Positions 7,055-14,254 of a stretch of DNA of 14,539 nt are shown here, piece after piece. The stretch is from SZUA-217 sp034658975 (GTDB lineage: Bacteria > Actinomycetota > Acidimicrobiia > Spongiisociales > ZC4RG35): assembly GCA_034658975.1 (NCBI GenBank), contig JAYEGJ010000032.1, forward strand, positions 1 through 14,539. Reading direction: 5' to 3'. Made by a program: the position numbers and the translations under genes. The notes below the pieces were generated by a model. It saw nothing but the letters and a program-made list of their open reading frames with translations, was not told the origin of the DNA and searched no databases. Each line of letters opens with the position of its first letter. Within the stretch, counting starts at the first letter, position 1.

Positions 7055-9438
7055 CCACTCTCAGGCCGTTCGAGGCGGGGTACACCCAAGATCTCAGGTT
7101 TGTCGGCAAGCCGGCCGTGAGGATCGACGGGATCGAGAAGGTGTCCGGCGCTGCCCGCTACGTCGACGACCTCGACTTCGGCCCCGACCTCATGTACGCC
7201 GAGATCGTCGAGAGCCCCCACGCAAACGCCCTGATCAAGAACATCGACACGGCCGCCGCCGCGGCGATGCCAGGTGTCGCCAAGGTCGTCACCGGAGAAG
7301 ACTTCCCGTTCGAGTTTGGCCTTTACATGAAGGATCGCTGCGTGTTCGCCCAGGATCGGGTTCGTTTCGTCGGTGAACAGGTCGCCGCGGTCATTGCCCG
7401 CGACCCAAGAGTGGCCAAGCGGGCCGCCGAGCTCGTCAACGTCACATACGAGGAGCTGCCTTCCATCTTGGATCCGATGGAAGCCCTAGACACCGACGCC
7501 GAACTGATCCACCCCGACCTGGCCGATTACAGCCGGGTCCCCTGGTTCTTCCCCGAGAAGAACACCAACATCGCTCACTGGCGCAAGACCCGCAAGGGCG
7601 ATGTAGAGGCCGGATTCGCCGAAGCCGACCTCGTGCTCGAAGGCGACTACACGGTGCCGAGATATGCCCACTGCGCCATTGAGCCGCATGTGATCGTCGG
7701 TCTCTACGACCATTCCGGACGCCTCACCTTGTGGTCGGCGTCCCAGTCTCCCTACACCCAGCGTCACCTGTTCGCCGAAGCCCTGGCGCCTCTTGGCCTG
7801 TCACACAAGGACATCCGGGTCATCACCCCGTATGTGGGCGGCGGGTTCGGCGGCAAGGCCGGCGTTTCGATGGAGATCATGGGAGCGGCCCTGGCAACGG
7901 CGGTGAAAGGCCATCCCGTCAAGATCCGCTTCACCCGCGAGCAGGAGTTCTACAACACCTACCAGCGTCAGGGAGTCGTGGCTCACATCAAGATGGGCGT
8001 CAAGAAGGACGGCACCATCACCGCCCTCGAGCACATTCTCAACTGGGACGCCGGCGCCTACGTCGAATACGGGGCGAACGTGGTCAACGCCGCCGGGTTG
8101 TCGGCCACCGGCCCCTACCGCATCCCCAACGTGTCGATCGACTCCAAGTGCATCTACACCAACCTGCCTCCAGGGGGCCCCTACCGGGGTTTCGGTTACT
8201 CCGAGTTCATGTTCGGCTTGGAGTCACACGTCGATCGGATTGCCGAGGCCATAGGCATGGATCCCGTCGAGTTCCGTCGCAAGAACGCCATCACTGAAGG
8301 TGACACCCTCGCCTATGGAGCCGAGATGAACCCGTCAGGACTCGTCGAGGCCATCGACCGGGCCGCAGAAGCCATCGAATGGGACAAGACCGAGACGTCC
8401 GACGATCCCACAAAGGCGATCGGCAAGGGTTTTGCAGTGTTCTGGAAGGCCCCGGCCATGCCCCCCAACCCTTCGTCGTCGTCGTTCCTCAAGTTCAACG
8501 AGGACGGAAGCATCAACATCATGGTTTCTGGCATGGAACTCGGGCAGGGATACCTCACCGTCATGGCCCAGATCGCTGCCGAAATCCTGGCGGTGCCACC
8601 AACCAAGATCCGCGTCGAAACGCCCGACACCGACCGCAATCCCTACGAGTGGCAGACGGTGGCCTCACACGTCACCTGGAGTTGTGGCAATGCCGTCCAT
8701 GCCGCTGCGGTCGAAGCTCGGGAGAAGATCTTCGAGGTGGTTCACCAGGTGCACGGGTTCGAGGAGGACTCCCTGTACCTCGAAGACGAAGCGGTCCGTT
8801 CCAGCACCGACCCCGATTTCGAACTGCCCCTCAAGGACTTCGTAATCGCCGGGATCCAGGACGTCGACGGCACCTACAAGGGCGGACCCATCGTCGGTTC
8901 CGGCAAGTTCATGCCCGACTTCATCACCAACAGCAGCGACCCCGAAACCAGTCAGGGTGGCCACCCCAACGTTCACTACACCGTTGGCGCCGCCGGCGTG
9001 GTTCTCGAGGTCGACCGGGAGACCGGCCGGATCGACGTCAAGAAGGTCGCCCTCGCCGTCGACGTTGGCAAGGCGATCAACCCCAGCCTCGTCGAAGGTC
9101 AGATCACCGGGGGCGTGGTCCAGGGACTGGCCACGGTGCTCTATGAGGACATGCGCTTCGACGAGAAAGGCCGACTACTCAACCCCAACTTCACCGACTA
9201 CAAGATCCCCACCGCCCACGACATCCCCGACGAGATGATCCCCATCATCGTCGAGGTGCCCCAGCCCGATGGCCCCTTCGGAGCGAGAGGAGTCGGTGAG
9301 CACACCATGATTCCGGCGGCCCCAATCGTCGCCAACGCCGTCAAAGACGCCCTCGGGGTCCGCATCACGTCCATGCCCATCACCGCCGAGAAGGTGGCGC
9401 TCATGCTCATCGATGAAACCAAGGAGAGAAGGAGATGA
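7051..9438 (+). CDS. Molybdenum hydroxylase large subunit, molybdopterin-binding (xanthine dehydrogenase family)
   Basis: The protein has 795 residues. The a/b-hammerhead domain spans about 25-140 (KVSGAARYVDDL, GEQVAAVIARDP). The molybdopterin-binding core has YVGGGFGGKAG (261-271), GGPYRGFGYSEF (375-386), GMELGQGYLTVMAQIAAEIL and AVDVGKAINPSLVEGQITGG. The catalytic base motif GARGVGEHTM places Glu750 at the usual position. The active-site loop is PYRGFG, without the Cys of form I CO dehydrogenase, so it is not a true CoxL. Family members hydroxylate N-heterocycles or aldehydes (xanthine, nicotinate, uracil/thymine, caffeine). Linkage to a ring-opening amidohydrolase suggests a cyclic nitrogen substrate; uracil- or pyrimidine-like oxidation to a barbiturate-type ring is one option (inference). 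No cofactor-insertion chaperone gene lies nearby. Confidence 0.94.
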   Translation: MTTLRPFEAGYTQDLRFVGKPAVRIDGIEKVSGAARYVDDLDFGPDLMYAEIVESPHANALIKNIDTAAAAAMPGVAKVVTGEDFPFEFGLYMKDRCVFAQDRVRFVGEQVAAVIARDPRVAKRAAELVNVTYEELPSILDPMEALDTDAELIHPDLADYSRVPWFFPEKNTNIAHWRKTRKGDVEAGFAEADLVLEGDYTVPRYAHCAIEPHVIVGLYDHSGRLTLWSASQSPYTQRHLFAEALAPLGLSHKDIRVITPYVGGGFGGKAGVSMEIMGAALATAVKGHPVKIRFTREQEFYNTYQRQGVVAHIKMGVKKDGTITALEHILNWDAGAYVEYGANVVNAAGLSATGPYRIPNVSIDSKCIYTNLPPGGPYRGFGYSEFMFGLESHVDRIAEAIGMDPVEFRRKNAITEGDTLAYGAEMNPSGLVEAIDRAAEAIEWDKTETSDDPTKAIGKGFAVFWKAPAMPPNPSSSSFLKFNEDGSINIMVSGMELGQGYLTVMAQIAAEILAVPPTKIRVETPDTDRNPYEWQTVASHVTWSCGNAVHAAAVEAREKIFEVVHQVHGFEEDSLYLEDEAVRSSTDPDFELPLKDFVIAGIQDVDGTYKGGPIVGSGKFMPDFITNSSDPETSQGGHPNVHYTVGAAGVVLEVDRETGRIDVKKVALAVDVGKAINPSLVEGQITGGVVQGLATVLYEDMRFDEKGRLLNPNFTDYKIPTAHDIPDEMIPIIVEVPQPDGPFGARGVGEHTMIPAAPIVANAVKDALGVRITSMPITAEKVALMLIDETKERRR

Positions 9439-9444
9439 AACGCA

Positions 9445-10203
9445 ATGGCTGTTGACCTGGAGAAGATTCTCCGTCCCATAGACAACCCAATGGAGCCGTT
9501 CCAGCCCAAGTACATGCAGCTGGCCAGCGGCGAGACGATGGTGATTCGTCAGATCGAGAGAGACGAAGTGCCTGACGTCCTGATGCACATCGAACCTCTC
9601 CTCCATGTGGAGCGCGACTTCTACGACGTGGTCGCCGCCAGGGTCTACGCCGAACTGCTCGCCTGGTATCGGCACCGGATGCAGGATGAGTACGTACTGG
9701 TGGTTCAGATCGAAGGAGAGCTTGCCGCCGTCGTCAATGGCCGTCAGGTGACTCCAAAATTGGGCATGTCGCTGCACACCATCGCCCTGCGACGCGGTCT
9801 CCGGGTCGGCGCCCACGCCTTCGCCGCCAAGATGGAGTACCACATCGACACGCTGGGTCATGACGCGGTTCTGATAGTTGCCGAGTCGCCGATCGGGTTC
9901 CGTCGCTGGATGATCGAATACCAGCTCGAGAAGCGATTCGAGACACCACACGAGCTGGGAGGGGTGCCCTCCTATGCATTGACCAGAGACCTGTTCAACA
10001 GGGCCCGGTCCAAGCTCTTGGTCGGCCGCCGTCCCGTCCCCCCGGAGATCCTGGCCCAAGCCGAGGCGGCGATTCTGGCTCCGTCCGACCCGCCGACACC
10101 ACCTGAGGACCTGCTGGCGGCCACCCGGTCGCTGTATGACTCAACGGCAACGGCCCTCATCGCACAGCGCACGGCGCTGGGGAAGGAGGCTGAAAATGCG
10201 TGA
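9445..10203 (+). CDS. Uncharacterised protein, possibly GNAT-fold acyltransferase-like
   Basis: The protein has 252 residues with no certain family. The order of predicted elements resembles a GNAT fold. A strand-turn-helix lies at 32-50 (TMVIRQIERDEVPDVLMHIE), strands at 83-98 (YVLVVQIEGELAAVVNG), a strand then a helix at 110-135 (HTIALRRGLRVGAHAF), a strand at 141-147 (AVLIVAE) and an aromatic-rich helix at 150-165 (GFRRWMIEYQLEKRF). The CoA pyrophosphate loop RRGLRVGA does not match the classical Q/RxxGxG/A spacing, so the assignment is tentative. The C-terminal 60 residues are Pro/Ala-rich and then helical. AAGGAG at about 9430-9435 precedes the ATG at 9445. The gene overlaps the thiolase-like gene by 8 bases. 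Its position between the Mo hydroxylase and the acyl-CoA genes argues for a pathway-specific role, possibly linking a nitrogen product to CoA chemistry (inference). Confidence 0.75.
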   Translation: MAVDLEKILRPIDNPMEPFQPKYMQLASGETMVIRQIERDEVPDVLMHIEPLLHVERDFYDVVAARVYAELLAWYRHRMQDEYVLVVQIEGELAAVVNGRQVTPKLGMSLHTIALRRGLRVGAHAFAAKMEYHIDTLGHDAVLIVAESPIGFRRWMIEYQLEKRFETPHELGGVPSYALTRDLFNRARSKLLVGRRPVPPEILAQAEAAILAPSDPPTPPEDLLAATRSLYDSTATALIAQRTALGKEAENA

Positions 10204-11371
10204 CGTCTACGTGGCCGGAATCGGCATAACCACGTTCACCCGTCTTGAGTATCCGTTGTCCGAGATCGCGGCCTACGCCTCGATGATGGCACTGTCGGAC
10301 GCCGGGATCACCGACATCGACCATCTCTACGTCGCCAACATGGGCAGCGCCCGGGTCAACCACCAGACCGCCCTGGCCAGTGCGGTGGTGGACAGCCTCA
10401 GCCTGACACCCGCAGGGGCAGCGGTCGTGGAGAACGGTCCGGCGTCGGGAGCCTCGGCCATCAAGGCGGGGTTCGCCGTGGTGGCATCTGGCCTCCACGA
10501 CGTGGTGTTGGTGGCTGGAGTCGAGCGGATGCGCGAGGTCAACAACCTCGAGGCAACCGACTTCATTGCCTCACTCACTCATCCCCTGGCTGAATACGTC
10601 TACGGGGTGACGCTGCCCGCTCATGCGGCGATGTTCACCCGTCTCTACATGGAGAAGTACGGGGTGACGGAGCGGCATCTCGCCATGGTGGCGGTGAAGA
10701 ACCAGAACAACGCCATGCTGAACGACTTCGCCCACCTCCATCAACCGATCACGATCGAGGGAATCCTCGATTCGCCCGAGGCGATGACCAACAACCCCTA
10801 CGTCGCCGAGCCGCTGCGGTTCTTCGACGCCTGCCCGGTCTCCGACGGCGGGGCTGCCGTGCTGTTGGTGTCCGAAGAGGTGGCCAGGACCATCGACCGG
10901 CCGCTCATCCGCCTTGCCGGAGTGGGCCAGGCCACCGACACCCATGCTGTCCAGGAGAGGGAGGAGCCCACCGACCTTCTGGCGGTGCGCCGGGCGGCCG
11001 CCCAGTCGTTTGAGATGGCAGGCTTGACCCCTCAGGATGTGGACGTTGCCGAACTCCACGATGCCTTCACCATCCTCGAGATCGTTGAGAGCGAAGAGGT
11101 CGGTTTCTTCCCGAAAGGCGAGGGACACATTGCTCTGGAGAAGGGTGAGACGGCCCTCGACGGATCGTTGCCGATCAACCCGTCGGGTGGGTTGAAAGGC
11201 AAGGGACATCCGGTCGGCGCCACCGGGGTGGCGCAGGCTCACGAGATCGTGACCCAACTGCGCGGCGAAGCCGGTGACCGGCAGGTTGATGGAGCCCGAA
11301 CCGGGTTCACATGCAACTTCGGCGGATTCGGCAACAACGTTGTCTGCTTGACCTTTGTGAGGGAGGACTGA
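10196..11371 (+). CDS. Thiolase-superfamily protein (SCP-x/Ltp2-like) lacking the nucleophilic Cys
   Basis: The 391-residue protein has the thiolase fold. Motifs are VYVAGIGITTFTR (4-16), VVENGPASGASAIKAG (77-92), VVLVAGVERM (103-112), VAELHDAFT (284-292), INPSGGLKGKGHPVGATG (327-344, His338) and FTCNFGGFG (371-379). In catalytic thiolases of this branch the block at 77-92 carries the acyl-accepting Cys (NACASG type). Here the DNA encodes Gly81-Pro82, so that Cys is absent. This points to a non-classical reaction, such as the retro-aldol cleavage of Ltp2-type steroid side-chain enzymes, or to a scaffolding role. GGAAGGAGG at 10181-10189 sits 6 bases before the ATG. The stop overlaps the DUF35 start by one base (TGATG), typical of thiolase-DUF35 pairs that form a complex. 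The substrate is unknown. Confidence 0.88.
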   Translation: MRDVYVAGIGITTFTRLEYPLSEIAAYASMMALSDAGITDIDHLYVANMGSARVNHQTALASAVVDSLSLTPAGAAVVENGPASGASAIKAGFAVVASGLHDVVLVAGVERMREVNNLEATDFIASLTHPLAEYVYGVTLPAHAAMFTRLYMEKYGVTERHLAMVAVKNQNNAMLNDFAHLHQPITIEGILDSPEAMTNNPYVAEPLRFFDACPVSDGGAAVLLVSEEVARTIDRPLIRLAGVGQATDTHAVQEREEPTDLLAVRRAAAQSFEMAGLTPQDVDVAELHDAFTILEIVESEEVGFFPKGEGHIALEKGETALDGSLPINPSGGLKGKGHPVGATGVAQAHEIVTQLRGEAGDRQVDGARTGFTCNFGGFGNNVVCLTFVRED

Positions 11372-11718
11372 TGGCCCGGGATATCTACGCCTACAAATGC
11401 CGCAAGTGCGGTCATCTGCACTACCCATTCCGCATGGTTTGCAAGGAGTGCCGGGAGAACGACTTCTTCGAGTTCGACCTCGTGCCGCTGCCGAAGAAGG
11501 GCAGCCTGTTGACCTTCACCAGGGTCTACAACCTCCCCGCCGAGTATGAGGTTGAGACACTGGGGTTGGGCATCGTCGAACTGGAGAATGGGATGCGAAT
11601 CACCGGCCAACTCGAGGTCGACGAGCCCGCTATCGGCATGGCCGTCGAGGGTGAGGTCAAGGTGGTGCGGAAGAGCGAATACGACGAGTTCTACGGGATG
11701 GTGTTCACCGCCGCCTGA
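11371..11718 (+). CDS. DUF35 Zn-ribbon/OB-fold protein (thiolase partner)
   Basis: The protein has 115 residues. An N-terminal rubredoxin-like zinc ribbon has CRKCGHLHYPFRMVCKEC, with a CxxC pair at each end (Cys10, Cys13, Cys24, Cys27). An OB-fold follows (GSLLTFTRVYNLPAEYE, LGIVELENGMRITGQL, GMAVEGEVKVV). DUF35 proteins are encoded next to thiolase-superfamily enzymes and bind them, often forming the acyl-CoA channel; the archaeal thiolase/HMG-CoA synthase complex and the ChsH2-Ltp2 steroid aldolase are examples. Here the gene overlaps the thiolase-like gene by one base and has GGGAGG just before it. It is the last gene of the operon. An 18-base gap separates it from the convergent radical SAM gene, with no clear terminator in that gap. 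Confidence 0.92.
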   Translation: MARDIYAYKCRKCGHLHYPFRMVCKECRENDFFEFDLVPLPKKGSLLTFTRVYNLPAEYEVETLGLGIVELENGMRITGQLEVDEPAIGMAVEGEVKVVRKSEYDEFYGMVFTAA

Positions 11719-11736
11719 TCACGCCAAGAGAGTTCG

Positions 11737-12843
11737 TCAGCCAGCGAGACGAACCGGTAGACGACGCGCTCCCCAGGTGCCGGGTCCGTCGGGGTCGAAC
11801 ACACCGGCACAGCGGGTCCCGCACTGGAGACATCGTCCCGACTCGTCCAGGCCCCAGCGACCCAGCCGGTACCAGTCACGCTCGATGACCTCGGTCCCGC
11901 AGTCGTGGCAGTAGGTGGCTTGGCCCTCCGGGTCGTGCACATTGCCGGTGTAGACATGCCTGAGCCCGTTGCTCAGCGCGATGCGGCGGGCCATGGTGAG
12001 CGTCTCGGGCGGAGTGGGAGGCCGATCCAGCATCTTGTAGTCGGGGTGGAACGCCGAGAAGTGCAAGGGCACATCGGGTCCCAGACGGTCAATCAGCCAG
12101 GTGGTCAGGCGGCCGACCTCTTCCGGTGTGTCGTTGAGCCCGGGGATCAGCAGCGTTGTCACCTCGAGCCAGACGTCGGTTTCGTTGTGAACGTACTCGA
12201 GCGTTTCGAGCACGGGGTCGAGGTGGCCACCACACACTCTGCGGTAGAACTCTTCGGTGAACCCCTTCAGGTCGACGTTCGCCGCGTCCATGTGTGAGTA
12301 GAACTCGGCCCGGGGCTCGGCCGTGACGTAGCCGGCGGTCACCGCCACGGCCTTGATGCCGATAGCAGCGCATGCTGCCGCCACGTCGATGGCGAACTCG
12401 TGGAAGATGACCGGGTCGTTGTAGGTGAACGCCACGCTCTTGCAGCCGAGCTCCGCGGCCCGCCGGGCGATCGTCTCCGGGGAAGCTTGGTCCGCCAGGG
12501 TGTCGTACTCGCGTGACTTCGAGATGTCCCAGTTCTGGCAGAAGCGACAGGCCAGGTTGCATCCGGCAGTCCCAAACGACAGGACAGAAGACCCGGAAAG
12601 GAAGTGGTTCAGTGGCTTCTTCTCGATCGGGTCGACACAGAAGCCGCTGGCCCGCCCGTATGTCGTGAGCACGATCATGTCGTCCTGACGCGCGCGCACG
12701 AAGCAAAGACCTCGCTGGTGATCCCTCAGCTTGCAGAACCGCGGGCACATATCGCACTGGATGCGCCCGTCTTCCAATCGGTGCCAATACCTGGTGGGCA
12801 CGATCGACTCCGGAGGCGCCAGAGGGGCGGTGCGGTCGCTCAT
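11737..12843 (-). CDS. amrS: AmmeMemoRadiSam-type radical SAM enzyme (AmrS-like)
   Basis: The protein has 368 residues. An N-terminal Cys-rich segment, CDMCPRFCKLRDHQRGLC (Cys30, 33, 37, 47), is followed by VDPIEKKPLNHFLSG. The radical SAM motif is GCNLACRFCQNWDISKS (Cys95, Cys99, Cys102), followed by the TIM-barrel pattern FTYNDPVIFHEF and ANVDLKGFTEEFY. The C-terminal tail has a zinc-ribbon-like CHDC (312-315) and CLQCGTRC (338-345). This matches the radical SAM member of the AMMECR1-Memo-radical SAM trio, related to pyruvate formate-lyase activating enzyme; the substrate is not known to me. The ATG overlaps the stop of the upstream radical SAM gene (ATGA). The gene is convergent with the operon. 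Neither AMMECR1 nor Memo is in the window. Confidence 0.9.
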   Translation of the reverse strand: MSDRTAPLAPPESIVPTRYWHRLEDGRIQCDMCPRFCKLRDHQRGLCFVRARQDDMIVLTTYGRASGFCVDPIEKKPLNHFLSGSSVLSFGTAGCNLACRFCQNWDISKSREYDTLADQASPETIARRAAELGCKSVAFTYNDPVIFHEFAIDVAAACAAIGIKAVAVTAGYVTAEPRAEFYSHMDAANVDLKGFTEEFYRRVCGGHLDPVLETLEYVHNETDVWLEVTTLLIPGLNDTPEEVGRLTTWLIDRLGPDVPLHFSAFHPDYKMLDRPPTPPETLTMARRIALSNGLRHVYTGNVHDPEGQATYCHDCGTEVIERDWYRLGRWGLDESGRCLQCGTRCAGVFDPDGPGTWGARRLPVRLAG

Positions 12844-13808
12844 CGCCGTCTCTCATCGAAGCGCCACAGCCCGGCGTCCCGCGCTGCCTGGTACACCGCC
12901 GACATCTCCGTTTCATGAGGACGCCGGTCGATGTCTGCGTAACGCTGGGAACCAGGCACCCGATGCTCCGGCCGGTACTGGCCCATGATGTTGACGTAGG
13001 TGTCGGGCGAAACCTCGTCGTGGAGCCAACGGAAGATCGCTGCGGACTCGTCGACGAGCCCGGGCATGACCAGGTGGCGCACCAGCACCCCACGTCGAGC
13101 CAACCCATCGGGACCGAACTCGAGGACACCCACCTGCCGGTGCATCTCGGTGATCGCGGCTCGAGTCCTCTCCGGGTAATCCTTGGCTCGTGCCAAACGT
13201 CGGGAAGTGTCCGGTTCCCAGAACTTGAAGTCCGGCATGTAGATGTCAACCAGCCCGTCCATGAGCTCGAGTGATGCGATCGCGTCGTACCCCGAGGTGT
13301 TGTAGACGATCGGAACCTTCAACCCGAGCGGCACGGCAACCGCTATTGCCTCGACGAGGTTTGGAGCCACGTGCTCCGGGGTCACGAAGTTGATGTTGTG
13401 ACAGCCCTGGTCTTGGAGCCGAAGCATCAACTCGGCGATCTGTTCGGCGTTGAGTTCCTGTCCGGCATCCTGGGTGGAGATGTCCCAGTTCTGACAGAAC
13501 ACACACTTGAGGTTGCAGTAGGAGAAGAAGATGGTTCCTGAGCCATTCCACCCCCGAAGACAGTCCTCCTCGCCGAAGTGGGAGAAGGCGGTGGCGACGT
13601 AGGGCCAACGGCCGGTGTGGCACACGCCTCTTTCGTCGAGAAGTCGGTTGACACCACAATCCCGAGGACACGCCTTGCAGTCGGCCAGCTCGTCCAGCGC
13701 CGTCTCGACCTTGGCGTCGAAGCCGCCCTCCCGCCATGTACGGGCGTAGGCCGGCTCGTAGTCCTCTATCAAGAACCTCGAGTCGAGCCCTGGGGAAAGC
13801 CTTCCCAT
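12840..13808 (-). CDS. PflX-like radical SAM protein (COG1313)
   Basis: From the chosen ATG the protein has 322 residues. N-terminal cysteines lie in CKACPRDCGVNRL (Cys44, 47, 51) with Cys63. They are followed by SHFGEEDCLRGWNGSGTIFF and the radical SAM triad YCNLKCVFCQNWDIS (Cys98, Cys102, Cys105). Further COG1313 signatures are GCHNINFVTPEH, YNTSGYD and VDIYMPDFKF. The family is annotated as a putative pyruvate formate-lyase activating enzyme, but its target is not established. The start is uncertain: ATG 13808 gives the family-like N-terminus, and ATG 13835 would add nine residues; neither has a good ribosome binding site. The frame stays open to 14105, but that part is antisense to the neighbouring gene. 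The stop overlaps the amrS-like start by 4 bases, so the two radical SAM genes form an operon. Confidence 0.88.
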   Translation of the reverse strand: MGRLSPGLDSRFLIEDYEPAYARTWREGGFDAKVETALDELADCKACPRDCGVNRLLDERGVCHTGRWPYVATAFSHFGEEDCLRGWNGSGTIFFSYCNLKCVFCQNWDISTQDAGQELNAEQIAELMLRLQDQGCHNINFVTPEHVAPNLVEAIAVAVPLGLKVPIVYNTSGYDAIASLELMDGLVDIYMPDFKFWEPDTSRRLARAKDYPERTRAAITEMHRQVGVLEFGPDGLARRGVLVRHLVMPGLVDESAAIFRWLHDEVSPDTYVNIMGQYRPEHRVPGSQRYADIDRRPHETEMSAVYQAARDAGLWRFDERRR

Positions 13809-13816
13809 ACCGCGAA

Positions 13817-13840
13817 AACGTACACCGCGGAGCATACGTT
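13817..13840. promoter_or_regulatory. Inverted repeat in the divergent promoter region
   Basis: AACGTA (13817-13822) and TACGTT (13835-13840) are exact reverse complements across a 12-base spacer that contains CCGCGG. The dyad sits between the divergent PflX-like gene and the RemA-like gene, 41-64 bases before the latter's ATG, so it could be an operator serving both. If the radical SAM gene starts at 13835, the repeat overlaps its start codon. A weak -10-like TACTGT lies at 13854-13859 for the rightward gene, with no clear -35. Confidence 0.35.
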
Positions 13841-13880
13841 CCGAGTCTGCCGGTACTGTCGACCCCACGAGGAGGAAGTG

Positions 13881-14234
13881 ATGCGCGTACAGACCGGTCA
13901 GTTGGTTGCACTGGGTTATGGCGCCTACGTGCGCTCCGACGAGGTTGTGGCGGTGGAGCCAATAACCGATGGCCGCGGCCCCGGCCGGCGGACCCTGGTG
14001 TGGGTACGCGGGCTGCCCGACCCACTGGTGGCGTCTCGTGCCGAGGGATCCATCATCGACGACCTGGTCACCCCTGCCGAGGAGGCGGCCCGGATGAAGG
14101 CCCAACGCTCGGTCTTGCGAAAGATGGCTTCGGTGCTGGAGTCCCTGTCGCCCGGGATCCGGCGGGTGTTGGCAGAGGAGTCAGGCACGGACATCGACGA
14201 TCTGACCGCCGAGGTGAGTCGGGTTCTGAGCTAA
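13881..14234 (+). CDS. Small RemA/DUF370-like protein
   Basis: The protein has 117 residues. The first 62 residues resemble the RemA/DUF370 pattern: LVALGYGAYVRSDEVVAVEPI (9-29) matches the fold's opening strands, and GRRTLVWVRG followed by DPLVASRAEGSIIDDL (35-62) matches its closing strands. The middle part usual for RemA (SAPIKR plus a helix, roughly 17 residues) is missing, so this is a shortened or remote version. The C-terminal half (66-117) is helical and charged (EEAARMKAQRSVLRKM, DDLTAEVSRVL) and is not part of RemA. RemA is a DNA-binding regulator of biofilm matrix genes in Bacillus. Here the basic helix could suit nucleic acid or protein binding (inference). GGAGG at 13871-13875 lies 5 bases before the ATG. 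The gene is divergent from the radical SAM pair. Family placement is tentative; that it is coding is more secure. Confidence 0.7.
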   Translation: MRVQTGQLVALGYGAYVRSDEVVAVEPITDGRGPGRRTLVWVRGLPDPLVASRAEGSIIDDLVTPAEEAARMKAQRSVLRKMASVLESLSPGIRRVLAEESGTDIDDLTAEVSRVLS

Positions 14235-14254
14235 ACGGGCCTTCGCCGACACCA

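Larger units (their letters stand above)
913..11718 (+). other. Ten-gene putative N-heterocycle catabolic operon
   Basis: Ten same-strand genes run from 913 to 11718. The gaps are 9 bases (genes 1-2), overlap (2-3, 3-4, 4-5), 11 bases (5-6), overlap (6-7), 6 bases (7-8), then overlap (8-9, 9-10). No terminator-like structure was seen between genes. The order is ring-opening amidohydrolase, DUF2877, FdrA, DUF1116, FAD subunit, [2Fe-2S] subunit, Mo subunit, possible GNAT-like protein, thiolase-like, DUF35. Such coupling predicts one transcript and one pathway. No transporter, regulator, carbamate kinase, or molybdenum-cofactor insertion gene (xdhC/coxF type) lies within it, so these would have to be supplied elsewhere. 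Co-transcription is inferred from spacing only. Confidence 0.85.

Noticed and set aside
7051..9438. Possible aerobic CO dehydrogenase (coxMSL gene order)
   Set aside because: The order matches, but the large subunit lacks the Cys-containing active-site loop of form I CoxL and has PYRGFG instead.
9175..10059. A 294-codon minus-strand frame
   Set aside because: It is antisense to the Mo subunit 3' end and the following gene; no domain or ribosome binding site supports it.
13836..14105. Upstream extension of the PflX-like gene to 14105
   Set aside because: It is antisense to the RemA-like gene, which has its own ribosome binding site, and it carries no family similarity.
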